Origin: Panagrolaimus kolymaensis
Lineage: Eukaryota; Nematoda; Chromadorea; Rhabditida; Panagrolaimidae
Direction of reading: 5' to 3'
Assembly (NCBI GenBank): GCA_028622995.1
Contig: JAJQJQ010000007.1
Location: 1,612,001 to 1,676,000, forward strand
DNA: 64,000 nt
The position numbers and the translations under genes are program-made. Of this stretch, positions 1-12,622 are shown one piece after another. Positions within the stretch are counted from its first letter, which is position 1. The number at the start of each line of letters is the position of its first letter. The notes under the pieces were generated by a model. It was not told the origin of the DNA. It saw only the letters and a program-made list of their open reading frames with translations, and did not search any database.

Positions 1-31
1 AATTGTTTAAAAATTTTAAAATCAAAAAATT

Positions 32-335
32 GTGTCGGTTTGAAACAGACAATTGTCGGTTTGTCGGTCTCTGTTGTCGGTTTGAAACCGACAAGGAGTC
101 GGTCACGAACCGACAATTGTCTGTTTGTCTGTTGCTATTGTCGGTTTGTAGGTTTCAATTGTCGGTTTGTCGGTTTATTAAAGAATTATGTTTTTAACTA
201 TAAAATTAATTTTTATATAATCTCCATTGATAGAATATTAATAATTTGCCATTTTTTGAAGAAAAAAAATTTGTCGGTTCAAACCGACAAGAGTCGGTCG
301 AAACAGACAAAGTTGTCGGTTTGTTGCGAACCCTG
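32..335. mobile_element. Right part of a hAT-like non-autonomous element, cut by the window edge
   Basis: The stretch is packed with copies of the word GTCGGTTTG and its complement CAAACCGAC, in direct and inverted orientation, for example around 41-110, 140-175 and 271-325. It ends in TTGCGAACCCTG at about 324-335, which reads inward as CAGGGTTCGCAA, a typical hAT-type terminal inverted repeat. The matching left end is not in the window, so the element probably begins before base 1. No coding capacity is seen. The assignment to hAT rests only on the terminal sequence. Confidence 0.45.
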
Positions 336-3300
336 GGGAGGAGGAAGATGAATGAGAGGAAAAGGGATTTAGTCAGAGAATGACCTTTTTTTCGAGGAGT
401 GGGTGTTGTTGAAAGTTTATTTATAACAAAGTTGTAAAAATGTCAGAATATGATATTTTCCAAAATCCTTAACACCCTATCACCAAAATAAAATCATTGA
501 TCTAACATAAATTTTGTTTAAAATTAAAAAGTAATAATGAATTCAAAAATTATAAATATTTTTTCATAACTTTCTTTTTTCTAAATATCATTTGAATAAG
601 GTCAAGTGCCTTCCTCTTTAACAAATAAATAAAATGAGAACAGAAACATTCTGTCATCTCAGTGGCTCGCTCGGACTGCCGTCGTCGCCGCCCTCTTTCG
701 CGCATTAGTAACGTCGTGGTGGTAGAAAACGGAAAGAAAATGAGATTCATTTTATCAATTAGTTTTGATCAGTAAACAATGAAGACTAATGAGGGTAATA
801 AATAATCCGAAAGTTTAAAGTTGTCAATCAAGAAGGAAGTTTTTTGTACGGATTCACAAAAATTGATGCTAAAATAATATATTTAATAAAATATTTTAAC
901 GACATTTTTAGAGGTATAAATAATTCTTTGGGGAGATTTGAAAATGATAAAAAAAAACTTTAACAAGAAATACGATAAACCAATATGCATATACTTCATA
1001 GTTCTAAAAGTTTGGAAAAAAATAAACAACTTTCTTAAACTCATGATTTTGGATTCATAACATTAAAATCTGCTGATTTAAACTGCTGATGGATTAAGAA
1101 ATTTCTATTATATAAAAAAAAGAAACCAGAAACATCTTTTAGTTTCAAAAGAATTCAAAACAAATAACTTTGATTTCAAGCAAACAAAAAAAGTTAATTT
1201 AATTTTCTCAAAACGCAGATAAGAAAATCATTCAAAATTACTCCATTTTTTAGTTTAATGTTCACAATCAAGAAACAACAACCATCATTAAATGGTCATA
1301 AAATTGTTGGGTTTGTTGGTGATTTCTAACCCGATTTGATATTAAAAAAACCACAAAACAACTGGACTTTCAATCACCACATTAAAAAAAAGACAAAATA
1401 CATTTTTTCTCTCTCGTTCGAATCTCCTCCTACTTACTTTTTTTCATCATCAAATATCCTGTCACTCATTTTTTTTATCTAATCTTTTACTTTTTGAAGA
1501 AAATATTCCGGCATAATTTTTTGTTGCGCAAAAATTGACTTATTTCCGCTTCCTTTTAATTATCAAAAAAGAACAAAAAACGCTTTATAATTTACCGTCA
1601 CAAAAATACTTCACTCAACTTTGCAATATTTTATCATCAAGCGTTCAATCTCCGCTACATCCACTCATTTTCACATCACCTCATCGGAGGGCAAGTCAGT
1701 CAGTCATTCAAACACAAAAGTGCCGATGCCGCTTATTGATGCGATGTAAAAAACTTGCAGACAAAAAAAAAACCAAAAAAATGTCATGTCCAGTTTTAGA
1801 GATCCTTTCTTTAGTGATGGTTTTCATAAAATTGAATTTCACAAAAAAGGTTTTTTATTTGATTAAAAAAATACAATTGTGCGATTGCACTCTTTTTTCG
1901 TTTGCCGCAATCAGTTTTGTACTTTTTTCTTTAAAAAAACGTAAAAAAACTAAATCTGAAAATGTCAAAAAGAAAAGAATGTCAAGAAAATGTTAGAAGA
2001 AAAAAATTGACCCATAAAAGAAAGATATGTATGTATATTTTTTCAAGCAAATCAGATGAGAGAAAAAAGTTTGGTGACCGCAATTAAAAAAAGGACAAAA
2101 TAACTATTTCTCGAAAGTCAATCAAGTTTAATTTCAAATTTAAAAAAAACAGGTTAATTAGAGTTTGGGCGAGAAAGAAAGAGATTCGAAATGATATTGA
2201 TGAAAATAAAACGTGGTGAAAAAAAGTTTGTAACTATTTTGTTTTATTAGAAATTTGGGTAGTGATGATGATAGTGTGGAACAGTATGATGAGAATATCA
2301 TGAAATTCTGTAACCCTTACCGCCAAAATATGAAACGTATTTTTTCTAATCGATGGAGAGCATTTTCATTTCAAGTGGTGGAGAAATCTTCTTTAAATAT
2401 GTGTTTGAAGATAGCAAGCAATATTTGAGAACTCACTACCTTCCACGTTCCAAAAGCTATACACTGCTTCAGTCAAAGCCTCACTAAATTCTTTAAAAAC
2501 CAAAGATGTTTCATTTTTTAGGACTAATTATCGAGAAAAAGACATTCACTCAAAAAAGCATTAAAATAATAAAACGAAAAACGTCAATCATTAGGATCCT
2601 CTTTCATCTCAATTTAAAGGAGCTTAAAAAAGTCATAAAATTTAATTTGGCTGTAATCTTTCGTTTTTCAGCCGTTTTTTTATGTAGAAACAAAAAACAA
2701 TAATGAATGACAGATTTCAATCAGTCGTCTTTTTTATTTTATTAACGGACATTTGAGACAACACTAAAACGGAGGAACTTTAATTACGCAATTTTTTGAA
2801 TGACATCCTCGTGGCGTATCAAATGATAAGGGTATAAGGGTTGTTAATGCACTTATGGAAAGAGTGATTTTGGATCAAAGTTTTTGTTTCTGATGTTTAA
2901 CTGGCTATAGTACTATCTGATGGACATGGACTTGCTTTCAATTCGATTATATTTTGGTTAAAAGACACGAAAAGAAAATCATCAATTTTAAATACACATA
3001 ATTAGTGTAAGAGGATGATGACGTACATCAAAAAATGTTAAAAAAAAGCAAACTCAACACAAAAAATGAGTCATCGATGAAAAAAAAAAATGAGTTGGCT
3101 GGAAAAGAAAAATTCACGACATTGATGATGACAAAAAAATGAGAGAAAAGAACACTTGCAAAAAAAAAACCAAAATATGTTCAGCGTCCATATGTATGTA
3201 TATATGGTGGTATTTAGCCTCCCACAAAATAAACAATAATCCTTTTTATAGATTTTTAAAACCATTTGATGGCCTCAAAATTTTACGTGTTTAAAAGGAG

Positions 3301-4842
3301 CACTATGTTTATTGATTTTATCTCGAAAATGGAAGCATCGAATGGATTTATTAAAATTATGTTTAATCCCGATAAAAAAAATAAAAAAAATACTTCGTAT
3401 GCCAGCGATTTCAAACTCAAATGATTAAACAAAATATTTCGCGAAGAGTTGCTTCCTTTCACCGATCAAAGCTTCCAATTGACGATGATACTTACTTTAT
3501 TCGACCACAAGATGGATTATTGACAAACATTGATTTAGATTTGAAAAGAAAAACAACTAAAAAAACCTCAAGACATTTTTATTTTTCGCTTTTAGTTGTT
3601 TGAGATTGTTTGGGAGAGATACCTTTTTTTCTAAAGTGATGATTATTTTAAGTCAGCTGACCGACCTTTTCATCCTAATACCACCACAAACGCAACCACA
3701 ACCATCAACATCGACATCACTAGCTTCGTGTGCTTATTTCTTTCCTTTTTTTTTTGTTTGAAACATTAAAACAAGTAGCACACATATATAACAAGCAATT
3801 GACTATATTCTTTTTTCTCTCTCAAAAATCGTTTCATTTTTTGTTTTGTTTCTGCTTTTCAAAGCGTGATGATTGGCGGTGGCTGAGGCGCTGGTGGAAA
3901 TGAGCGAGCAGCATGATGAAGTCAAAGCTTGACGCAAAAAAATCATTGACTACTTTTTTGATTTTGAATGACTGAACAACGAGAAAAGAAAAAAATATAA
4001 AAAAAAGCTTTGTTTAAAAGCAAACAAGCAAAAGTCCGAAAAAATATATATAATATTAGAAGGGCAAAATGTGCACCTGTTTTTGAGGATTGCTGGAGGA
4101 AGAAAGAGCTCAGGAAGAGTGATAAGAAGAAAAGAAAAACACAACAAACATGATTTCTTGTTTTGATAAAAAGAAACAAGAAGTAGAAGATTATGGAGTT
4201 GGAAAGTATGTTAAAAGGCCCGTGAACATAAAGGGGTAATTATTCTGTGTGGCTTGTTTACATAAGTTAAGAGAATCTGTAATTTTTACTTTAAAATTTT
4301 AGAGAAAAATCAAAAAAAACGTGCCATAATTCAAAAGAAAAGTTAACAAAAAAATCAAAAATGAATTCATTTTCTCAACCGCCACATAAGACTAAACCCA
4401 TTAAATTGTCATCACTAATTTGTATCATTGATCAAAAGAATAAACACCATCGAACATTTTTTCATTTCTCTAATTAAAAACAATTTGTTAAAAAAAATTC
4501 TTATTATTTTTAAAAAAGTCACACACACCCAAAATGAATATCAAAACCGGAAAAAGTAAAAAAATTAAAGAGATGGTCTTTTGGTAATTTACCACATTTT
4601 TTCTTTTTGAAGAAAACAAAAAAAATTTTATGGTTGTTATTTGCTGAATTGAAATAATGGTGTTTTTGATTGAAAGTGAGAAAATGTGAAAAACAATCAT
4701 TAACTTATTTCAGTATAACCTTTTCGATGATTCATAAATCATCAAAAAAGCACACGAGATAACCCAACTAACAAATAATGTGAAAATGTTTTGCATTGTT
4801 TAGTAAGTAAAAAATAAAGAAAATGGACATTCAAATGGGTTG
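336..4842. other. AT-rich intergenic DNA, no gene recognised
   Basis: Only short open frames without recognisable protein character are present. Poly-A and poly-T runs are frequent. An open frame at 3421-3603 has somewhat protein-like composition but no start context, splice signals or family resemblance, so I do not call it. No tRNA or rRNA was recognised by eye. Confidence 0.5.
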
Positions 4843-4850
4843 ATCACACC

Positions 4851-5043
4851 TAGGGTTGTCAAAAAAGATTTCCCGGGAAATTTCCCGCTACAAACCCTTA
4901 CAAAGTTTCACAAAGTCTAACAAAGTTCTACAAAAGTTGCTATAACTTTGTTAAACTTTGTAAGACTTTGTGAAGGTTTGTAGCGGGAAAATTCCCGGGA
5001 AATTTCCCCATTTTCCCATTTCCCGGGAAATTCGACAACCCTA
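4851..5043. mobile_element. Complete 193-bp hAT-type MITE
   Basis: The element begins TAGGGTTGTC and ends GACAACCCTA, a perfect 10-bp terminal inverted repeat. It is flanked by an 8-bp direct repeat ATCACACC at 4843-4850 and 5044-5051, the target-site duplication length of hAT transposons. The interior is a near-palindrome built of CCCGGGAAA blocks and of ACAAAGT/ACTTTGT words meeting near 4938. There is no open frame, so it would depend on a transposase elsewhere. Intact ends and an exact target duplication suggest a fairly recent insertion. Confidence 0.88.
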
Positions 5044-5051
5044 ATCACACC

Positions 5052-6022
5052 CAAAGAAAAGTTTTTTTTCTTCACAAAAATAAAGTCAAAGAAGTAGTTT
5101 TTTTACTTCCTCCTCACCTAAAAAAAAACAAATATTCGTTCATTCATCGTTGAAAAAGACGTTAAATAATGTAAGAAAAATAAACGACAAGCGAGATTAA
5201 GAAAATTCACTTCATACAGAGATGTGCAGTTTAAAACTTGTCAAAAAAAAAGTAGTTGAGTATGGTTATAATAAATACAAAAAAAACGAGATAAAGTTAA
5301 AACAAAAATGAAAATTTCTGGTAATAATAATTAATGTGTATCTTCGGTTTCTGCTTTTTATTATCACTGAATTAAATAAAAAAATAATTATGCCTTGACC
5401 ATCTTGGTTATTTATTCAATATGCAGCATAGCTTTTTTTATAATTAATAGCAGAGTAAATTTTTTATTTTATAAAGAGGTGCCTTTCTTCCATTCTTAAA
5501 CTCGACTACTAATCAAATCAACTCTAATTTTAATGTTGTAATTATCCTTCAATCAAAAATCCAATGTAAGAAAAGGATTAAACATAAAAAAACATTAAAA
5601 TTTAACAAATCAAAAAATCGTCATCTTCTTGGAAGTCATTGAATTGCAATTTGCAACTTCAACAAAAGATTAAACGAATTTTGAATATACCTTATTCTTG
5701 TAACGAAAGCCACCTTTTTACGGTATCTCTAAGCAATGAAGCGGCAAAAAAAAAAAATGACCTGCAAAAAATTGTTGATTCGCTTTTGTCAAAAAAAAAA
5801 TTTCTGTTTCATTTTATTCATGTCTTTTTTTCATTCCATTTTTCCCTTTTGAAGAATTAACTAAACATATTTCCGTTACTCCAAACGTTTATTCCATTTC
5901 TCTTAAAAAAACTATCCGTGCTCGCCGTATAAAATTATTCGTGCTCGTTTTTTACTCACCTATTTTTTACCAATAGTTCACTTATGTATAAATTTTATTT
6001 TTTAGTCACGTAATTTCCAATC
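5052..6022. other. Intergenic DNA upstream of the AT-hook gene
   Basis: AT-rich and without a recognisable gene. Just before the next ATG there is TTTTTTTAG ending at 6005, a strong splice acceptor with no coding exon upstream. It may be the end of a 5' UTR intron or a spliced-leader acceptor for the gene at 6023. Confidence 0.5.
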
Positions 6023-6775
6023 ATGGCTAGATCTAACCAAGTAGCGCGCAAGAAGAAGGCATCTAAGCAACCTCAAGCAGTTGTCGAAGAAGATGAAAAT
6101 CATGAAAATGATCCTTTGCCTCCGTTATCTGATGAAGAAGAACAACCCGAACAAGAATCTGGTGGCAGCAACGAAGAACTGGAAGAAACTTCTAAGAAAA
6201 ACAATGCTAAAGCTGGAAAGAAAACTGCACGTGGTAAGAAAGCTTCTGCTACCGAAAACGACGATGATGATGAATCTGCTGGCGAAGATGAACATGAAGA
6301 AGCAGAAGAAGTCAAACAACCTAAGAAGAAGGCTGGTGGCAAGAAAGGAAACGTTGCTGAAGCTGCTAATGGAGATTCTGAAGAACCTGCACCAAAGAAA
6401 CGTCGTGGTCGTCCTTCAAAGAAAAAAGCTGGTCTTCCTTCTGATGGAAACAAAACTCGTGAAAATGATCCTTTGGCTCCGTCTACCGATGAAGAAGAAC
6501 AAGTCGAACAAGAATCTGGTGGCAGCAACGAAGACTCCGAAGAAACTTCAAAGAAAAAGAATGCAAGAGCTGGTAGTGGAAAGAAAAATGTTCCTGGTAA
6601 AAAAAGAAACGGTGATGAAGCAGCTAATGGCGATTCTGAAGAACCTGCAGCAAAGAAACCTCGTGGTCGTCCTTCAAAGAAGAAAGCTGATCCTCCTATG
6701 GAAGAAGGAGATGTCGAAGAAGCTCAACCTGCTCCAACTAAGAGAGGTCCAGGTCGTCCAAAGACTGTAAAATAA
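6023..6775 (+). CDS. AT-hook (HMGA-like) chromatin protein, 250 aa
   Basis: Single-exon gene for a highly charged, low-complexity protein of alternating Lys/Arg-rich and Glu/Asp-rich blocks. Three AT-hook cores are visible: RGRP at residues 128-131, RGRP at 214-217 and GPGRP at 242-246, each in a basic context. AT-hooks bind the minor groove of AT-rich DNA, so a nuclear architectural role like HMGA is expected. The protein carries an internal duplication: residues 27-66 match 147-185, and 113-135 match 198-221, so the first two hooks lie in repeated units. No globular domain is seen. The start is the first ATG after a strong acceptor-like site at 6005. Antisense and +1 frames are long only because of the repetitive codons. 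It could also belong to another AT-hook family, since low complexity limits orthology. Confidence 0.85.
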   Translation: MARSNQVARKKKASKQPQAVVEEDENHENDPLPPLSDEEEQPEQESGGSNEELEETSKKNNAKAGKKTARGKKASATENDDDDESAGEDEHEEAEEVKQPKKKAGGKKGNVAEAANGDSEEPAPKKRRGRPSKKKAGLPSDGNKTRENDPLAPSTDEEEQVEQESGGSNEDSEETSKKKNARAGSGKKNVPGKKRNGDEAANGDSEEPAAKKPRGRPSKKKADPPMEEGDVEEAQPAPTKRGPGRPKTVK

Positions 6776-6832
6776 ATCCCTCATTTTTACCATTATTTTT
6801 CTGTTGTTTTTCTTGATTGTTTTGCTTTTGTG

Positions 6833-6854
6833 AATAAATTTTTTGTTGAATAAA
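6833..6854 (+). terminator. Poly(A) signals of the AT-hook gene
   Basis: Two AATAAA hexamers occur at 6833-6838 and 6849-6854, 58 to 79 bases after the stop codon, placed as expected for 3' end formation. Confidence 0.6.
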
Positions 6855-7563
6855 GTTTTTTCTAATGATTATGTGACTTTTGAACAAATTTGCGGAAATC
6901 TTTGGAAAAAAGATATTTCGATGCAGTAGCTTTTATTGAAGAAAAATAAAGCAGGTTTAGCTAAAGTTTTATGTAAATGAACATAATGGCGATGATAAAT
7001 GAGGAGAGTGAGACCATTCAAAGAACCAAAAGATGGATTTTAGTATTTAGCAACAAAGTAAATGTTTGCAAGGTTTTATCTTCTAACCAAAATTAACCTT
7101 TTTTGCATTCGTAAATGCACTTTCACTTTTTTTGAAGGAAGATCGATATGGTTTTGCGATGGTTTAAACAATCTATTGTTTTTAAAAGCTTTAGCTTACA
7201 AATTTATCATACTCTTGTTTGTTTAATTTGGTTTTCTCACAAATTTTTTGTTTATCTTTACAAATTAATTTTCTCGCTATTTGTGTCGCACTTTTTATTA
7301 TTATTTTATTATTATTACGGAAGTAAATATAGTAGTCAAATTAATTTGTAAGAAAAAATATATATTATATGGTGAAAGAATGAAAGATCACAGTATGATT
7401 TAGATTTAGAAGAAACAAATAAATTGTTGAATGATTATTTAAAATTGGGTTTTATTTATGTATCTTTGAATAGAGGAAAGCTGAAAGATCGCAGGAGGAT
7501 GAGAAATGAAGAAAAAAGCTCAATATGGAATAAAAAGGAAAGCAAAATTCATCGCTAACCTTT
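6855..7563. other. Intergenic DNA between convergent genes
   Basis: No gene recognised. This interval separates the 3' ends of the AT-hook gene (+) and the zinc-finger gene (-). Confidence 0.5.
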
Positions 7564-10500
7564 TTATGATTGGCTTTTTTGATGGCGAGTTGTTGTTGTT
7601 GTTGCATTTTGAATTAAGGTATTCAAAAATATGGCTAAGATGGCTCTGAAAAAAAGAATAACTTTTAATAAACAAAGAGAATTGGATTGAGTAAATACTT
7701 ACTTGAGCTCCTTTGGTATTTCAATCACCGGTAAAGATGTTTCAAAAGATTCAAATGGTAAACCTTCAAATGAATTGAACTCTTCCGAGGAAGGTGAGGA
7801 TGATTGCCAGAGATCAGGAATGTCGCACATTTTGGTAATGAAATCGCTGGTGTTAGCGTTATCAATGATGGAAGCTTTCATGTTTAAAAGCGGGTGAAAG
7901 TTTGGTGGCATTAAACTTTTTTGCAATAATTGACATCCAGTTTCATTTGAATCCACGTCAATTCCAATTTCTTCAATTTCAATTGAACCATACGTGTAAT
8001 GTGTTGCTGGTGTTACATTTATAGGCATTCGAGATGGACCGCCACTTTGTGGATAACAGCCGTTACCATAATTATTACTCGACGATGGACCTGCAATGGC
8101 TTCATAGCCACCATTGCCGCTGGTATTTCCATAATCATGTTGAGAATATTTTCGTCCAGGTGAATCACTTCCTGAACTAATTGCTGAATGAGAACTTGGT
8201 GAACAACTTTGATTTGAATTGAGTCGACTTCGAAATCCTGAATCCGCATCATCATTCTCTGATGATTTTTTGCTTCGTTTTGGAATTAAGAAATTTGATG
8301 CATCTTCAGGAGTTTTTTCTTCGTATTCCTCTTCAAGTGTACCATTTCGAGGTGGACTCGTGGTATTTGAAGAAGTATCAGAACCAACGCATGAATCACC
8401 AATGGATTTTTGACGCTTCATTCCAGCGGGTTGAAGTTGTTGTTCCTCTGGTAGAGTTTTTTTTTCATTTTCTTCATCTGATTCAATAAATGCATATGGA
8501 TCGATGGGTTGAGCGGGTGAGATCATCTAAAATTTATTTTATTTATTTCAACTTCAAACAACTTAGATGGCTTTACCAATTGAGGCCGAATACCAAATGG
8601 ATGAGAATAGCAACTTCGGGATTGGTCAATATGTCGTCGAAGGGCAAGGGCTGAACGAAAAGCGCCATCACATTGTCGACAGCGATGAGAAGCTGAATTT
8701 GGATCACTTGCATGAAATTCCAAATGATTACGAAGCCGTCGTTCTTCACAAAATTTTTGTGGGCATTGAGGGCAAATGTAACAATAAGCTTCAGCAAGAT
8801 TGTGAGCTGTCATGTGAGCAGCCAAATGACCGCGAGATGGAAATTGGAATTTGCATTTTCGGCAAGTAAATAACTAAAAAGTTTATTTTACCCGAGTTTA
8901 AAATAACTCATAAAACTAACTTTGTGTCGCTTTCTTGCGAGATAATCTTCAATGTATGCAGGATCAAGTTGTCGCTCACGAATGGAGTTTTCAGGTCGAG
9001 TTGATTTTTTCTCTGTCATTGGTGGCGGTGGAGGCTCAAAATTTTGAATTGGTGGAGCTTCAACCGGAATCAAATCAAATTGAATATTTATGTTATGTTG
9101 AGATGGTGGAAGAGGAGGAGGGTGAAAGCCTCCTTGAGGCTCGTATGGAGCAGAAAGAGAAGTATCAGGGGCTTCCGTGGTAATGGGCGTTGAAACTTTC
9201 AAGGGTTTATTTGGAGGCGGTTGTTGGGGATTATCACCTTTGACTTCGGTGTATGCAATTCCACGAGTATAAAAACGTTTTCGAATTCCACTAAAATTAA
9301 AATAAATAAATTAAAGTTACAAATTTTAACTTTGAAGCATCACAAAAAATGAAGAGGAAACACTCATATTTTAAAAGGAAGTTAAGGGAATGCATGTCTT
9401 CGTTAGCTTTTTTTTAAATAAGCCTTTTCTGAGCTTTATTTTAGAAACTAACATTAAAAAAATGAATGAATGAAAACCAAAAACATACATCAGCCAACCA
9501 AAAATGGTGGAAGAAAAACGCAAAATGTTTTCCCCTCTTGAAAGAATTGTTTTTGCGCGTTATATTTTTGCATTAAGGACAAAAAATAGTATATCGAGGA
9601 ACAAAAATGGGACAGATGGATGGATGGACGATGGTTTTTTTTCATCATCATTCGAATGAAAGAAAGAAGAAGTAAGAGAAAGTGAATGAGAGAGATTCGA
9701 GTGGCTATAAGCGAAGCTGGCATGACTGTAAAAAAATAAACTCAAATCGAAAGTGGATGATGGAAAGGCGCTTTCTTTGTAATTGGATTCATTTATTTTT
9801 CATGAGGGTCAAAATTAAAAATTTTAAAAGTTTGTAGGCTTTTAAAAATAATTACTTTTCCTTTAAAATTTTTGTGAGACATGTTACAATGAAAAACTTT
9901 TTTAGCGAAAATTAATCTAAATTTAGGGAAAGTGTATTCATATCAGTTTTGATTATAAGCAGAATCTATTTTAAAAGCTTTGCAAAAATTTTCAGAAACA
10001 TAGAACTTTAGTTATTTTATAAATGTCCCGAAATCAGTAGTTTTTTTTATAAATAAATTCATCCTAATTTTTAAAACGTGACTTAAACATATGAGTTATA
10101 GCTCCCAAAAGAGAAAAAAGAGAGAGAGAAACAGAATTAAATTGATTGGTTGGCTGCTGACAAAAGTCGCACAGGCGTTTTTGACCCAAACATTTATTTA
10201 TGTTGAGGTCAAATTTTTTATTTTACAATTTGAAATGTTTGAATGCAAAAAATCCCTAAATCGAGGCCAAAAAAAGAGAAGGTAAAAGAAGCAAACTTAA
10301 CCACAATTTTTTTGAGTATACTAATGTTAAAAATTTAAAGAGAAAAAAGTTCGTACTTTAATTTTTGCTGAAGCCATGGTTGAGATTGATGATCCTTATT
10401 ATTGCTGCTACTATTGGGTTTAGACTTTTTACCTTTCATATCAAAAATAATTAAACTTAATTAACTCAATAAATTAAACAAACAAAAAACCCAAAAAAGG

Positions 10501-12622
10501 TAAATGAAGTGAGACGAGACAATAATCAGGATTTTTAATTTAAAAAAATGAAAGCTGCGGCGCTGCGAAAAATCGATGGAAGCTTTTGTTTCATGATTCT
10601 TTTTTTTTGTCTCGTTGACGCTTGCTCTCGCTTCCAATAAATACGATAACCATCTCTTTCTCAAGATTTTCTCATGTCTTTTTTGCGCCTTTAAATTTAT
10701 GTTTAAAATGAGGTTAAAATAATGAGGCCATAAAAAATTAAGATACTAATCAATTTTGATTTAAATTCAACCATAAATTTATCACTATATACTTTTAAAG
10801 CAAGAAAAAAAGCAGACGACGTAAGATTAAGAAAAACTTTAGAAAAAAAAAGTTGCATTAAACCATATTTTTGTGTGAATGCTAAAAAAACGCTAGTTTT
10901 AGTCTCTCTTTTTTTCGTGAGTCTACAATGACAACAGAAAAAAACTAAAGAATAAGAAGAATGGAGAAAAAGCAAAAGCAGCAGCAATATCGACGACGAC
11001 GCAAACAACAAAAAAACGAATCGAAGCATAAAATAAAAAAATAACGAACGAAAGCAAAGAAACATGCAAAAAATACGAAAGGAAAAAAACCAGCTGCATC
11101 GGAATATTTTTATCTTCTCTCCTTTTTTTGATTCAAAAAAATATGTTCATCATATTTTTGCTCAAGTTGGATGGATTTTTGTAAAAAAAAGGAATTCTAA
11201 TGAGATTGGCGGCGGTAGTGGATGAATGGGAAAAAAAGAGGTGTCTGATGACTAATTTCTAATAAATAAAAAATAGAGGTTTTTGTTGAAATGCAAGCAA
11301 CTTGTTTTTAGGAAAATGAAACGGATATAATTTGTAAAGATGATGATTTCAAGTTTGAAAAATGAGAGATTTCTAAAGGAAAGAAGTTGAATAAAAACAA
11401 ACAATGGCTGGCAATGTAAATGTTGGATTAAAATTAAAACACCTAATATGGAAATAAATTTTTTTCGATATAGCGCTTTACCGTAATAATTTTATTTTTT
11501 GGTTAGAAAAATAAGAATTTTTTCGCGGCTTTCTAAACTTGAAAAAAAAAATCAAAAATGGTAAATTTCTTGACGGCTAATTGAAACTATTTCTTTACAA
11601 TTTTTTAGCTAAAATAAAATTTTGAAGCTACCAAATACCAAAGTTTTTCCAAGAAGAAAATGAATCTTTTTTTGATACAAAAAATGGAAAAATTTAATCA
11701 AAAAAGCATGTGTGTAATAAAAATGAAACATATGAAAAACGTTTCATTTCATTTTTTCATGAGCAAAAAAGAAAGAATGTTTTTTTTCTTTTTTGTGATT
11801 GCTTCAAATTTTTAAAACAAATAACAAACTTTGGTGTTCCAAGTTGTCGATTACGTTCAGGGCATTTATGTTGGTAAAGATTGCTGCGAAATTTGTAAGT
11901 CTAAATAAATTTATAGAGTATTAATTTAATATAAAAAAAGCTTCATACTTTTCGACAAAATTTGCATTGAAATGGTCGATCATTGCTATGCTTAACGGCG
12001 TGTTGTTTCAAATACCAAACAGAATTAAAAAGTTTGTTACAACTTTTGCAATGACATTGTTGATTTTTTTCAAGTTGAATTGAAATTTTATCTATGTCTG
12101 TTGGATCAATAACAACTGGAGATGGAGGCGGTGGATAATCTCCTGGTGGTCCATTGCTATCTGGAGATGTTTGATTTTGATTTGCAGAATGTTGGCCATC
12201 ACTCGATGATGAAATTGCTGGTGAAAGAAATGATTCTTCTGTGGATGGTTGATAATGGGAATCTGATTGGAGGGAAGTGAGGAAAGGTTGTTCAGTGGAA
12301 AGTTGAAGATCATCATCCTGAAAATTTGGAAATTATTAACGGACGTGGTATTGAAAGTTTGAACCTTTAGTTTAATAAATTTACTTTTTTTCGTAGCAAT
12401 TTTACTTTTATTAAAATTTTTACTCACCATATTTCCATATCCTCTTTCATCATTAATTCCTTGATCTTCTCGAAGCATTCCAAATAAATCTGTTCCATCC
12501 AACTCATCGATTCCTCCTGTATCAAAGCCATCGGAAGCAAAAAAGGGATCATTGAAAACAGCGTTATTTGAAGTTGCACGTGTGGCTGGCTGTTGACGAG
12601 AACTTGAACAAGCTTCAATCAT
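7564..12622 (-). CDS. C2H2 zinc-finger protein, long isoform about 735 aa
   Basis: Likely DNA-binding transcription regulator. Exons on the minus strand: 12622-12428, 12317-11949, 11900-11830, 9290-8921, 8873-8577, 8526-7703, 7645-7564; all junctions are in phase and total 736 codons. Two N-terminal fingers lie at about residues 155-202: CKSCNKLF...HAVKH, linker SNDRPFQ, then CKFC...HKC, the second a C2HC type interrupted by an intron. Three further fingers lie at about 339-425 (CRKC, CPQC and CRQC types). The segment between the clusters is Pro-rich, and the C-terminal 300 residues are Ser/Gly/Asn-rich and acidic, as in activation regions. The 2.5-kb intron between 11830 and 9290 contains an alternative first exon. 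Two separate genes (12622-11830 plus 10439-7564) remain possible, but the phase match favours one. I do not recognise a specific orthologue. Confidence 0.72.
10357..10439 (-). CDS. Alternative first exon of the zinc-finger gene (short isoform, about 551 aa)
   Basis: An ATG opens MKGKKSKPNSSSNNKD and continues to a GTACGA donor after 83 bases, leaving phase 2, exactly what exon 9290-8921 needs. The same downstream exon is also phase-compatible with the three upstream exons. The short product would keep fingers 3-5 and lack the N-terminal pair. The exon could instead be the true start of a separate gene. Confidence 0.6.

Noticed and set aside
1535..1996. 153-codon open frame (+)
   Set aside because: Composition is that of translated A/T runs, with no ATG in good context (it opens with a TTG), no splice logic and no family resemblance.
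3421..3603. 60-codon open frame with more balanced composition (+)
   Set aside because: Short, isolated, with no domain or neighbouring exon in phase. It could be real but cannot be supported.
6100..6528. 142-codon antisense frame opposite the AT-hook gene
   Set aside because: Ser/Phe-rich mirror of the repetitive Glu/Lys codons on the plus strand.
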